Source: CAYFIW01 sp964343265 (GTDB taxonomy: Bacteria; Chloroflexota; Dehalococcoidia; Lucifugimonadales; UBA826). From it: a DNA stretch of 36,714 nucleotides. The translations under genes were made by a program, and so were the position numbers. The stretch spans positions 1 to 36,714 of the forward strand of contig CAYFIW010000015.1 of the NCBI GenBank assembly GCA_964343265.1, read 5' to 3'. The notes below the pieces were generated by a model, which saw only the letters and a list, made by a program, of their open reading frames with translations, did no database searches and had not been told where the DNA came from. Positions 7,505-16,242 of this stretch are shown piece after piece (positions within the stretch are counted from its first letter, which is position 1; each line of letters opens with the position of its first letter).

Positions 7505-8434
7505 ATGGGAGACCTTCTTAAAGATAAAGTAGCAATAGTAACTGGTTCCGGAAGAGGAATCGGTAGGGGAATAGCCCTTCTTCTCGCATCAGAGGGTGCC
7601 AAGGTCGTCGTAAATGACCTCGGTGGTGCGGTTGACGGAGACGGAAATTCATCTGCACCAGCAGATGAAGTAGTCAATGAAATAAAAGCGGCAGGCGGTG
7701 ACGCTGTTGCAAACTACGATTCAGTAGCCACAATGGACGGCGGAGAAAACATAGTAAAAACCGCTTTAGATAGTTTTGGAAAGCTAGATATTGTAGTTGC
7801 AGTGGCAGGAATATTACGCGATAGGATGCTATTCAATATGACGGAAGAGGAATGGGACGCAGTTATAGCTGTCCACCTAAAGGGAACATTTACCGTCTGT
7901 AAAGCAGCCAGTATTTTATTCCGGCAACAACGAAGTGGAAGAATCATTACATTCTCTTCAACTTCGGGTTTGTATGGAAATTCAGGACAAGCAAACTATG
8001 GGGCCGCTAAAGACGGTATTGCTGGTTTTACCAGAGCTGTTGCTAGGGACCTTGGTCGCTATGGTGTAACAGTAAATAGCATCTCTCCAGGTGCCGACTC
8101 AAGAATGACACAAACAGTTCCTCAATCTGCCAGAGACATAAGAGCAGCTAGCGGAATGCAAGGTGCGGCAGCTGTCACACCACTACAACTAAACCGCGAT
8201 CCAGAAGATGTAGCACCGATGGTCGCTTGGTTAGTATCTGACGAAGCAGATAATGTAAATGGTCATGTTTTTCACTGCCAAGGTGGTCAAATTTCTCTTA
8301 TGAACAACCCTGCTGAAGAACGAACTCTTCGAAAGAACGGAAGATGGTCCGTAGAGGAAATAGACGCCATGTTCTCAGGAACTTTGGGGATGGATATGGT
8401 AAATCCTTCTCCTCCTCAACCTCCTAAGGACTAA
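7505..8434 (+). CDS. SDR-family 3-hydroxyacyl-CoA dehydrogenase-like protein (paralog 2)
   Basis: A 309-residue SDR, clearly a duplicate of the gene before it: long identical blocks such as VAGILRDRM and HLKGTFTVCK, and the same ending NPSPPQ. Motifs are TGSGRGIG, VVVNDLGG (Asp, NAD preference), Ser152, Tyr165 and Lys169 (NYGAAK) at identical positions. Unlike paralog 1 it keeps the canonical SISPGADSRM loop, so it is the more conventional enzyme. The C-terminal 60 residues, shared by both, are an extra lid-like extension beyond the typical 250-residue SDR. It lies between paralog 1 and the GNAT gene, 19 bases from the latter. A role in beta-oxidation-type chemistry is likely, with exact substrate unknown. 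Confidence 0.87.
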   Translation: MGDLLKDKVAIVTGSGRGIGRGIALLLASEGAKVVVNDLGGAVDGDGNSSAPADEVVNEIKAAGGDAVANYDSVATMDGGENIVKTALDSFGKLDIVVAVAGILRDRMLFNMTEEEWDAVIAVHLKGTFTVCKAASILFRQQRSGRIITFSSTSGLYGNSGQANYGAAKDGIAGFTRAVARDLGRYGVTVNSISPGADSRMTQTVPQSARDIRAASGMQGAAAVTPLQLNRDPEDVAPMVAWLVSDEADNVNGHVFHCQGGQISLMNNPAEERTLRKNGRWSVEEIDAMFSGTLGMDMVNPSPPQPPKD

Positions 8435-8453
8435 GGAACTCATGGGATAATAG

Positions 8454-9050
8454 ATGGCCAATATCAGATTAGCTGACCCTTCAAGAGACGCTCGTCAGGT
8501 TGCAGCTATCTACTATCCCTATGTGATCAACACTCACATCACTTTTGAATACGTCCCACCCGATGGGTCCGTTATTGCAAGCCGTATGAAATCACAACAG
8601 GAAAAATTCCCCTGGCTTGTATGCGAACACGAAAGGGAATTAATGGGATTTGCATACGGGAGCCCATTCAGGTCACAGCAAGCTTATGACTGGTCAGTTG
8701 AAACTACGATATATGTCAGAGAATCTGCTCATAATCTAGGAATAGGCTCAGCTCTTTATGAAACACTTATTAAATGCCTTAGATTGCAGGGATATATGTC
8801 TGCTGTCGGAGTCATAGCACTACCAAACGAACCAAGCGTTTCCCTTCACAATAAATTTGGTTATAAAGAAATAGGTATTCTACCTGACGCAGGATACAAA
8901 TCCGGTTCCTGGTACGACGTTGCTATATGGAGGCTTGAATTGAAAGAAGCTTCACCAACACCTGAGAAAATAGTTTCAATAGACGATATAACCAATACTT
9001 TAGATTTTGCCAAAATATTGGAAACCGAATCCTATAAGATAAGCATATAG
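8454..9050 (+). CDS. GNAT acetyltransferase, phosphinothricin/methionine-sulfone acetyltransferase-like
   Basis: A 198-residue GNAT protein closest in pattern to the Pat/MnaT (YncA) group, which N-acetylate methionine analogues or phosphinothricin-like amino acids. The N terminus IRLADPSRDARQVAAIY, the acceptor-loop THITFEYVPP, the acetyl-CoA pyrophosphate loop RESAHNLGIGSALYE and the NEPSVSLHNKFGYKEIG segment are all recognisable. It has a roughly 30-residue C-terminal tail beyond the usual fold. It begins 19 bases after the second SDR and is probably in the same transcript, but no functional link with the SDRs is evident. It converges with the cyclophilin lipoprotein gene. Confidence 0.82.
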   Translation: MANIRLADPSRDARQVAAIYYPYVINTHITFEYVPPDGSVIASRMKSQQEKFPWLVCEHERELMGFAYGSPFRSQQAYDWSVETTIYVRESAHNLGIGSALYETLIKCLRLQGYMSAVGVIALPNEPSVSLHNKFGYKEIGILPDAGYKSGSWYDVAIWRLELKEASPTPEKIVSIDDITNTLDFAKILETESYKISI

Positions 9051-9087
9051 ATCAACTTAGGAAAGTCACAAAAGAGGCTAATGTAAG

Positions 9088-10572
9088 TTAATCAATAGTA
9101 ATCGACACACTTTCAATAACATCTGCTGGACCTCCCTGCATAGGATCCCTCGGTGTAATCGCTTCAACTAGCTCCATCCCTTTAATGACCCTTCCAAACA
9201 CTGAATGGCAAGATTGTCCAGGCATAGAACAATCTTTGGCAGAACCATCGGGCAATAAACCATCCAAAAATGATGTGTCCCTATACGTTATAAAGAACTG
9301 ACTTCCGTTTGTCGCTTTCCCATCCCTTATCCCAGAGTTTGCCATCGAAACTACACCAGGCTGGTCATGTCTAGCAGAATTATGAAACTCATTTTCAAAT
9401 ACATATCCGGGACCACCGCTTCCAGTACCGGTCTGATCACCACCTTGAGCCATAAAATCTGGAATGACCCTATGAAATGTTACCCCGTCATAAAACCCTT
9501 GCTCTGACAGAAAAACAAAATTGTTAACAGTGATAGGTGCCTCTTTTTCCAGTAGATCTATTAAAATTTCGCCTCGTCCATAAATCTTTATGATCGCTCT
9601 ATAATCTTTAGAAACATCTATCTCCATATTAGGTTGGTTTGTCCAAGACATAATTGTTGGCGAAGGGGGTAAGTCAGGTACGGATATCGTCACTTCCTTA
9701 GCAAAATCATAGGCCTCTAAAGACACTTCGACGTCTATCACGATATCCTCACCGCTGGGTCCCTTAACTTCCGGACCACTATTCGCTGATCCTTTCATAC
9801 TGAGTAATATCAATCGCCCTGTTTCCACTTCGACCCAAATATCGGTCTTTAATCTACCTCCAGATTCCGTGAGAAGCGGCACTAATTCGGCTAAAGTAGA
9901 CGACTCAATTGTCCCTTTGAGATGGTGAGCCGTACGATTGTCTATTATTTCTGGAGATACATATTCCAATTCTTCCAAGGCCGGAAAAGTATATGAAACA
10001 AGAGAGGGAGGATTAATGGTTTTTTGACCAGCAGGCAATTCAAACCACTGCAAAGCATCTGGATAAAGAGTGAAGGTACGCTCACCAATAACCCTGATTT
10101 TCATAACTTGTTGGGCCGAGGGAGTAGACAAATCGATTTCCCCTTGAAAATGACCTTTGTCATTAACATCACCGATGATAAGCAATGGAGCATCCTGCTG
10201 CTGTTCACCAAACGATACTCTCATGTTCATGGATAGCCGGCTTTCGTATGAATAACCATTTTCAATTGCTTTTTCAAAACTTGCCATCACTTTTTCTACC
10301 GAAACAGGATCTATTGTTGTCGCAATTTCTGGCTTATAAGTCGGCACCTCGATTATTTCCTGCGGAGCACGTGTTGGCGCAACCACTGTTTTTTCTGGTA
10401 TTGATTTATTTGATGCTTCAGGTTCCCTTAATTGTGGAGGAGGGGTTACTGAAGATGTATAGCTATCCTCAGAAATGGACTTCTGATTAGAATCTTCTCC
10501 GCATGCAACCAAAAACACAGAGACAATTACTAAAAGTAGAGTAATCATATTGCTATGTGAATATTTTTCCAT
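9088..10572 (-). CDS. Lipoprotein with LolA/LppX-like domain fused to cyclophilin peptidyl-prolyl isomerase
   Basis: A 494-residue protein. Residues 1-24 are a lipoprotein signal ending in the lipobox LVAC (Cys24). A Ser/Pro/Thr-rich linker follows to about residue 90. The region about 90-310 is beta-rich with features like LppX/LprG/LolA-type lipoproteins (VEKVMASFEKA, GRLILLSMKG), a weak match made by eye. The C-terminal 170 residues are a cyclophilin with the active-site pattern FHRVIPDFMAQGGD (Arg, Phe, Met, Gln), NGSQFFITY and VFGRV. An insert there carries two Cys (DCSMPGQSC), perhaps a disulfide. It should be anchored outside the cytoplasmic membrane and assist folding of exported proteins. 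It is a single-gene unit, convergent with the GNAT gene. Confidence 0.85.
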   Translation of the reverse strand: MEKYSHSNMITLLLVIVSVFLVACGEDSNQKSISEDSYTSSVTPPPQLREPEASNKSIPEKTVVAPTRAPQEIIEVPTYKPEIATTIDPVSVEKVMASFEKAIENGYSYESRLSMNMRVSFGEQQQDAPLLIIGDVNDKGHFQGEIDLSTPSAQQVMKIRVIGERTFTLYPDALQWFELPAGQKTINPPSLVSYTFPALEELEYVSPEIIDNRTAHHLKGTIESSTLAELVPLLTESGGRLKTDIWVEVETGRLILLSMKGSANSGPEVKGPSGEDIVIDVEVSLEAYDFAKEVTISVPDLPPSPTIMSWTNQPNMEIDVSKDYRAIIKIYGRGEILIDLLEKEAPITVNNFVFLSEQGFYDGVTFHRVIPDFMAQGGDQTGTGSGGPGYVFENEFHNSARHDQPGVVSMANSGIRDGKATNGSQFFITYRDTSFLDGLLPDGSAKDCSMPGQSCHSVFGRVIKGMELVEAITPRDPMQGGPADVIESVSITID

Positions 10573-10725
10573 GACCTATTTACTCTACGACCAAGTAGCC
10601 GTATAGGCAACGTCTAAAAGAAATAATCGAACATGAATAAATACCAGACTTGAATCTTATATGATCTTAAAGTAGGTTATCACACACTAAGATAGGTAAT
10701 ATTACTCTAGTTAGGAGATATAAAT

Positions 10726-13227
10726 ATGTCCTCTAATTTACAAGACTTTCTAGACAGTGTCGCTGAAAAATATGGGGACCGAGATGCTCTTTTATTTAAA
10801 CCCGGCTTCAAATATGTTTCTTGGTCCTATCGGGAATTGGCAAAAGACTCTCGAAAAGCGGCTACACTTCTTAAAGACAAGGGTCTTGGAAAAGGAGACA
10901 CGGTCGTGATTTGGGCACCGAATTCACCTATATGGGTGATTTCATTTTTTGCATGCCTCAGAGTGGGTGTGATAGCTGTCCCCTTAGATATGAGAAGTTC
11001 TGAGGAGTTCGTTAAAACCATTTTATCTAAAACTAATCCCAAACTCGCGATAGTATCGAAATCAACTCCAAAAGAACATGAGTCAATCGGCGTTCCCCTA
11101 CTGTATATGGAAGACATGCCAATAGCCTATGACTCTCTTCAAGAAGCCGATAATGTCGAGATTCCACCAGACCAAATAGCAGAAGTGATGTTCACTTCAG
11201 GTACGACTGGTGATCCTAAAGGGGTAATACTTACACACAAAAATTTGACCTCAAACTTAGACTCCGTAGGACAAATTATGACAGGTAAAGAAGATGATAG
11301 ATTATTGTCTATCCTCCCTCTAAGTCACATGTTTGAACAAATGGGTGGCCTATTATTTCCCTTGCGTATAGGGGCAAATGTAACCTACATGACAAGTAGA
11401 CGACCAAAGGCAATATTTCAAACCATGCAAGAGCGTAGAGTCAGTGTCATGCTTTTAGTTCCACAAGCATTGGATTTGTTTAAAAAAGGGATAGAAAGAG
11501 AAATAGAGAGACAAAATAAAGATGCTATTTTCGCCAAGTTAATGGCAATTTCAAGAAAATCCCCTAAGGTATTAAGACAATTGTTATTCAGAAGAATAAG
11601 GAAGCAAATGGGTGGGAATTTAAGGATGGTTATATCAGGGGGCGCACCGCTTTCAAATACAGTTGGCGAGTGGTGGAATCTATTGGGAATTGATGTCATA
11701 CAAGGATACGGAGCAACTGAAGCATCGCCCATAATCGCTTGCCATCCAGAAAAATCACCTAGATTTGACTGTCCAGGTCCCCCGGCTCCAGGAGTAGAAA
11801 TAAAAATTGATACAACCGGCGAGGTTTTGGTTAGGGGAAACAATATTACCCCCGGATACTGGAAAGATGAGAAAAAAACGAAGGAATCATTTGAAGGCGA
11901 TTGGTACAAGACCGGCGATCAAGGTTTTATAGATGAAAACGGCTTCCTAATATTGAACGGAAGGAAAAAAGACATGATTGTTCTCCCGAATGGTCAAAAT
12001 GTCTATCCTGAAGATCTAGAACAAATTCTTCAATCACATTTATCCATTATTGATGCTGTAGTGGTTGGAATAGATAATGATGACGGGACCGAGGTGCATG
12101 CGGCACTTATTCTAGATAACCATGAAATGGCACCTGAAGTTATACGTTGGGTAAATAACCAGGTAGCCAGCCATCAAAGAATCAGAAATCACACGATATG
12201 GAATCAAGACGACTTCCCAAGGACACACACTTTGAAAGTCAAAAAGCCTCTTGTCATAGATCACATAATAAACCATGATCACAATCAACCTTTAAAGAAC
12301 CGTCAAGACGTTGAAGAATCCGAATTACCGCCCCTTTTCAAAGTGATATCAGACTTAACTGGCATTCCCAACGCACAATTAAATAGCGACATGGAACTTG
12401 AGGCTGGCATTGGTTTGGATTCATTGGGAAGAGTAGAACTCCTTTCAGCAATTGAAGAGGACCTAGAGATCTACATAGACGATGGAGATGTATCTCCGGA
12501 GACCACTCTGTCGCAACTACAATACCTAGTTGACCATAGCAAACCTTCAGACTTTTCCCACAAATTCAATAACTGGGGTATCAAATTATGGGCACGAATA
12601 TTGAGAATTATCTCTCTACAACTCTTTATATTTCCAATCATGAAAATTGCATACAAAATAGATGTATATGGAGTAGAAAATCTGGATAAAGTGAAAGGCC
12701 CATCTTTACTAATAGCAAACCATGTTTTGCATATGGATAATTCAATTTATGTAAAGGCTCTGCCCAATCAAATCAGAAATAAATTGGCTATAGCTGCAGG
12801 GGCACATATGTACAACAACAATTTCAAAGGCTTTCTCATCACTTTACTAGGAAACGCTTTCCCGTTTGCGACTGGGAAAGCGGAGAAAGAGCACAATAAA
12901 GGTAATGTGAGATCAAGCTTGGAAAATATGGGAAATATAATGGATAAAGGTTGGTCAATACTTATATACCCTGAAGGTGAACTCACCGTCGGAGGACCAA
13001 CTAAACCATTTCTAAATGGCACAGGGCTAATGGCAATAGCAGGAAACTTGCCTGTAATACCCATGCGAATAAACATTGAAAGCTTCGGGAACCCAGCTTA
13101 TATACCAATTTTCAGACGAGGTCACGTATCTGTAAAATTCGGAGACCCCATCATGCCTCCTTGGGATAACAATCCAGACAAGGCAACTGAGATTATGGAA
13201 GAAAGCGTGGCTAAATTATCAAGGTAA
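10726..13227 (+). CDS. Trifunctional fusion: acyl-CoA/acyl-ACP ligase + acyl carrier protein + PlsC acyltransferase
   Basis: An 833-residue protein with three domains. Residues about 10-515 are an AMP-dependent acyl ligase (MFTSGTTGDPKG, GYGATEAS, YKTGDQG, GRKKDMIVLPNGQN, and a C-terminal Lys region THTLKVKK). Residues about 530-605 are a carrier protein with the phosphopantetheine serine in GIGLDSLGRVEL (Ser near 563). Residues about 640-833 are a PlsC-type acyltransferase with NHVLHMD (HX4D, His666 to Asp671) and YPEGELT. The likely pathway is activation of a free fatty acid, loading onto the in-cis carrier, and transfer to a lysophospholipid or glycerol phosphate, a more elaborate form of E. 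coli Aas. Start is ATG 10726 after TTAGGAGAT. The membrane protein gene follows 35 bases later. Confidence 0.9.
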   Translation: MSSNLQDFLDSVAEKYGDRDALLFKPGFKYVSWSYRELAKDSRKAATLLKDKGLGKGDTVVIWAPNSPIWVISFFACLRVGVIAVPLDMRSSEEFVKTILSKTNPKLAIVSKSTPKEHESIGVPLLYMEDMPIAYDSLQEADNVEIPPDQIAEVMFTSGTTGDPKGVILTHKNLTSNLDSVGQIMTGKEDDRLLSILPLSHMFEQMGGLLFPLRIGANVTYMTSRRPKAIFQTMQERRVSVMLLVPQALDLFKKGIEREIERQNKDAIFAKLMAISRKSPKVLRQLLFRRIRKQMGGNLRMVISGGAPLSNTVGEWWNLLGIDVIQGYGATEASPIIACHPEKSPRFDCPGPPAPGVEIKIDTTGEVLVRGNNITPGYWKDEKKTKESFEGDWYKTGDQGFIDENGFLILNGRKKDMIVLPNGQNVYPEDLEQILQSHLSIIDAVVVGIDNDDGTEVHAALILDNHEMAPEVIRWVNNQVASHQRIRNHTIWNQDDFPRTHTLKVKKPLVIDHIINHDHNQPLKNRQDVEESELPPLFKVISDLTGIPNAQLNSDMELEAGIGLDSLGRVELLSAIEEDLEIYIDDGDVSPETTLSQLQYLVDHSKPSDFSHKFNNWGIKLWARILRIISLQLFIFPIMKIAYKIDVYGVENLDKVKGPSLLIANHVLHMDNSIYVKALPNQIRNKLAIAAGAHMYNNNFKGFLITLLGNAFPFATGKAEKEHNKGNVRSSLENMGNIMDKGWSILIYPEGELTVGGPTKPFLNGTGLMAIAGNLPVIPMRINIESFGNPAYIPIFRRGHVSVKFGDPIMPPWDNNPDKATEIMEESVAKLSR

Positions 13228-13262
13228 TAGAAACCTAAGTCGTATTTGGGAGTAATCAGACC

Positions 13263-13838
13263 GTGTCTGTATCCGTAATTATTGTCCTTATATTAAGACT
13301 ATCCATACCTCTGCTGATATTTAAAAATCGCATCGCCGGTGCAATAGCCTCAATGGTAATTGATATGCTAGATGTAGTACTAGTAGACGCCCTACAAGCA
13401 ATGCCCCTATTTAACGAGGATCAAGAGGGATTCGGAGATAATTACCAACGCTTCGATAAATGGCTTGATATGTACTACTTGACTATTGAAGCCTATATAA
13501 CCTTTAGTTGGCGAAACAAACTCGCACGAAACGCGGCCATAGCTCTCTTTATATTTAGATTTCTCGGAATAGGAATCTTTGAAATCACTGGGGAGGAGTT
13601 CAGAAAACTCATCTTCTTCTTTCCCAATTTATTCGAAAATTTCTTTTTATATTACATAATATGCGACAGATTTTGGCCTAGGCTTATTCCGAAAAAACCA
13701 TCCAGCCTTCTTTTGGTATTAGTGTTACTTTACATACCCAAATTTTTCCAAGAATATATCCTTCACTATTCAGAGATAAAACCTTGGCAATGGATTAGAT
13801 CAAATATCCTGTTAACAAGAATGTTTTTTAATCAATGA
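13263..13838 (+). CDS. Uncharacterised polytopic membrane protein downstream of the lipid fusion enzyme
   Basis: A 191-residue protein with about five hydrophobic segments: residues 1-19, a weaker one around 25-45, 90-115, 120-140, and 147-165. A conserved-looking polar stretch FGDNYQRFDKWLDMYYL lies between segments, and aromatic and basic residues (CDRFWPRLIPKK, KPWQWIRSN) sit at likely membrane edges. I do not recognise the family; the Asp-rich VIDMLDVVLVD recalls, but does not match, CDP-alcohol phosphotransferase motifs. The start is GTG at 13263 with GGGAG upstream. The 35-base spacing from the ligase/ACP/PlsC gene suggests an operon and hence a role in lipid handling, which is inference only. 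Confidence 0.7.
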   Translation: MSVSVIIVLILRLSIPLLIFKNRIAGAIASMVIDMLDVVLVDALQAMPLFNEDQEGFGDNYQRFDKWLDMYYLTIEAYITFSWRNKLARNAAIALFIFRFLGIGIFEITGEEFRKLIFFFPNLFENFFLYYIICDRFWPRLIPKKPSSLLLVLVLLYIPKFFQEYILHYSEIKPWQWIRSNILLTRMFFNQ

Positions 13839-13888
13839 TACTAAGGCTTCAATAATACAAGACACGTTCATCAGGAGAGTTATTAATA

Positions 13889-14911
13889 ATGGCCACAAAA
13901 ATATCAACCGTCGTAGGCGACGGAACTCAAGGTTACTCCGGGGACGGAGGGCCCTCCTTAAAATCTCAGATGGACAACCCGTTTCATGTAGAAATCGACC
14001 CTTCGGGAAGGTTTTTGTATTTTGCGGATTGTTTCAATTTCAGGATCCGCAAGGCTGACCTAATATCTGGAATGGTGACAAATTTTGCTGGCACTGGTAT
14101 CCAAGGACACACCGGAGACGGGGGACCTGCTACAGAAGCTGATATTGACGAGATTTATGCCATACAAGTGGATCAAAATAATGATGTTTATATCTGTCAA
14201 CGATTTAACCCAAGTATACGGAAAATAGACGGTAAAACCGGAATAATATCTACGGTTGCCGGTACAACATCACCGGGTTCTGGTAAAGATGGTATCCAAG
14301 GAAATTCATCTGAAATGATTGAACCAAACGACTGCATTCTTGACGGAAAAGGTGGATTATTGATAGCTGATGTTCAGGATCAAAAGGTAAGACGATTAGA
14401 CCTTAAAACCGGAGTAATAGATACCTTCGCCGGAACCGGAAAAAAAGAACATACTGGAGATGGTGGTCAAGTAACTGAAGCAGGAATATTTGAAGCGAGG
14501 GCTGTTTGTGTTGACGGAAAAGGTAATACCTATATATGTGAACGAGCAGGTAACACCATAAGGCGCGTTGACAATAACGGAGTCATAACAACAATTGCTG
14601 GCACAGGCGAAACAGGTTATGAAGGAGATGGCGGCCCAGCTTCAGAAGCATTATTAAATGGACCCAAGGCTATCCGATGTGACCTGGATGGGAACATCCT
14701 AATAGTAGACACGGAAAACCATTCGATTCGATTAGTCGACACATCAACAAATGTGATTTCCACTGTAGCCGGAGGTACAGAAGGTCCACATGGTGACGAC
14801 GGCCCTGCCACAGAGGCCGGAATGGCGAGACCTCATGGCGTAGTTGCTGGATTTAATGGGGAGTTTTACGTGGCGGATAGCGAAAACCATCGAGTTCGTG
14901 TTATCCAATAG
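13889..14911 (+). CDS. NHL-repeat six-bladed beta-propeller protein
   Basis: A 340-residue protein built almost entirely of six NHL-type blades, visible as recurrent end strands such as YFADCFNFRIRK, YICQRFNPSIRKI, LIADVQDQKVRRL, YICERAGNTIRRV, LIVDTENHSIRLV and YVADSENHRVRVI, linked by repeated AGTG...GDGGPATEA loops. No signal peptide or membrane segment is present, so a cytoplasmic location is likely, although most relatives of this loop type are secreted or surface proteins. NHL propellers can be binding scaffolds or lactonase/lyase-like enzymes; no catalytic site is evident. ATG 13889 follows CAGGAGAG. The DapA-family gene starts 43 bases downstream with its own ribosome site, so the two are probably co-transcribed. 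Confidence 0.87.
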   Translation: MATKISTVVGDGTQGYSGDGGPSLKSQMDNPFHVEIDPSGRFLYFADCFNFRIRKADLISGMVTNFAGTGIQGHTGDGGPATEADIDEIYAIQVDQNNDVYICQRFNPSIRKIDGKTGIISTVAGTTSPGSGKDGIQGNSSEMIEPNDCILDGKGGLLIADVQDQKVRRLDLKTGVIDTFAGTGKKEHTGDGGQVTEAGIFEARAVCVDGKGNTYICERAGNTIRRVDNNGVITTIAGTGETGYEGDGGPASEALLNGPKAIRCDLDGNILIVDTENHSIRLVDTSTNVISTVAGGTEGPHGDDGPATEAGMARPHGVVAGFNGEFYVADSENHRVRVIQ

Positions 14912-14954
14912 AATCAAACTATCTATTATCATCCAAAACCGTCAAGGAGTAACG

Positions 14955-15845
14955 ATGGCTAATTTACCTTATGGCATGCATTGGATGCTTGCTACTCCTT
15001 TTTCCAAAAATGAGGAAATTGACTTCGAGTCTTTAAATAAAATTATTGAACAAGCGAAATCTTCTTGTTGCGCCGGGGTTGTAGGTCTTGGTGTTATGGG
15101 GGAAGCTTCTAAACTTACGGACAGAGAAAGGGATAAAGTAGCAGAGAAAATAATTTCAGTAGCCAGGGAATTACCAGTGACCCTGGGAACAACAGGGGAC
15201 GGTACAAAAACTGTAGTAGATAGGAGTCGATTTGCAGAGAACATAGGTGCTTCTGCAGTTATGATTTCAGCTCCTTCAATGCTAAAACCTAACCTAAACG
15301 CTCTATTCGATCATTTTTATAACGTCGCAAAATCCATAAATATTCCCATCGTGATGCAAGATTACCCTCAGACTTCTGGGGTGCATATGCCTATTGACTT
15401 TATAGTCAAAGTTGCAAAAGAAATACCTCAAGTTAGATATTTAAAATTGGAAGACCCACCCACTCCAACTAAAATCAGTGCTATAAAAGATCAAATAGGA
15501 GATCAAATTGGCATATTTGGTGGCCTAGGGGGAGTGTTTTTACTCGATGAACTCCGAAGAGGATCGATGGGAGCAATGACAGGATTTGCCTATCCAGAAA
15601 TATTAGTCAAGATCTGCGACCTGATCAAAATTAACAAAATTGATGACGCGGAAGAAATATTCTATAAGTACTTACCTCTCATCCAATATGAACAGCAGGA
15701 CGGGATAGGATTAGCTATACGTAAGGCTGGGTTGATGCATCGCGGATTTATAAAATCAGATTTGACACGGTCACCAGGCCCCAAAATTGCCAAAGAAAAT
15801 AAGAAAGAATTATTAAAGATTATTAAAAAGGTAGGGCTACAATAG
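14955..15845 (+). CDS. DapA/NanA-family class I aldolase (dihydrodipicolinate synthase-like)
   Basis: A 296-residue TIM-barrel aldolase. Schiff-base Lys164 sits in YLKLEDPP and Tyr137 in MQDYPQT; the GTTGDGTKT loop corresponds to the usual GTGSNST phosphate/carboxylate-binding loop, changed at several positions. Family members condense or cleave pyruvate-derived substrates; the altered loop and the missing lysine-pathway neighbours point away from true DapA toward a catabolic 2-keto acid aldolase or dehydratase. The open frame extends upstream into the NHL gene, but ATG 14955 with AAGGAG 6 bases upstream and the MHWMLATPF family start are chosen. It converges with the cupin gene. Family is sure; substrate is not. 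Confidence 0.85.
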   Translation: MANLPYGMHWMLATPFSKNEEIDFESLNKIIEQAKSSCCAGVVGLGVMGEASKLTDRERDKVAEKIISVARELPVTLGTTGDGTKTVVDRSRFAENIGASAVMISAPSMLKPNLNALFDHFYNVAKSINIPIVMQDYPQTSGVHMPIDFIVKVAKEIPQVRYLKLEDPPTPTKISAIKDQIGDQIGIFGGLGGVFLLDELRRGSMGAMTGFAYPEILVKICDLIKINKIDDAEEIFYKYLPLIQYEQQDGIGLAIRKAGLMHRGFIKSDLTRSPGPKIAKENKKELLKIIKKVGLQ

Positions 15846-15874
15846 AGGAAACAGGAAAATAAATTACCACACTG

Positions 15875-16186
15875 TTATTCAACAGATTTGATCGGATTCA
15901 CTGTTACCCTATTCATAGGAACACTCCCCGTATTTCGAAATTGATGTTCGACATTTTCAGGTACATGGACACAATCACCTTGCCTGACAGGGTATTCTTC
16001 CCCTCCAAAATACAATAGTCCCGAACCTTCTGTAATGAAGGCCTGATGCTCCCACGGGTGGGTATGTAAAGGACTTGACTCACCAGGCGCATGCTCTACA
16101 AATAGCATCACATAATTCGGAACCCCATCTTCTTTTCCAAGAATAGGATTTTTACTATCTCTATAATTTTTAATAATAGGTTTCAT
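15875..16186 (-). CDS. Small single-domain cupin
   Basis: A 103-residue cupin. Motif 1 is visible as PLHTHPWEHQAFITEGSG (His, His, Glu-like metal ligands) and motif 2 as GDCVHVPENVEHQFRN. Such proteins bind a metal and act as isomerases, dioxygenases or sugar-binding regulators; the fold alone does not say which. The open frame extends 44 codons further upstream into the PIG-L gene, but that extension is not cupin-like, and GGTGAG precedes the ATG at 16186. It lies 56 bases downstream of the PIG-L gene on the same strand, so the two may act on the same small molecule. Confidence 0.82.
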   Translation of the reverse strand: MKPIIKNYRDSKNPILGKEDGVPNYVMLFVEHAPGESSPLHTHPWEHQAFITEGSGLLYFGGEEYPVRQGDCVHVPENVEHQFRNTGSVPMNRVTVNPIKSVE

Positions 16187-16242
16187 GTACTCACCATAGT
16201 AATAACAACATTTCAAAAAATTTTCAGCTGATCGCCAAAAAA

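Noticed and set aside
13889..14911. Tandem DNA repeat array
   Set aside because: The periodicity is at protein level (NHL blades); the DNA copies have diverged too far to be a nucleotide repeat.
14844..14954. Upstream extension of the DapA-family gene into the NHL gene
   Set aside because: It overlaps conserved NHL blade sequence in another frame; ATG 14955 has a strong AAGGAG site and matches the family start.
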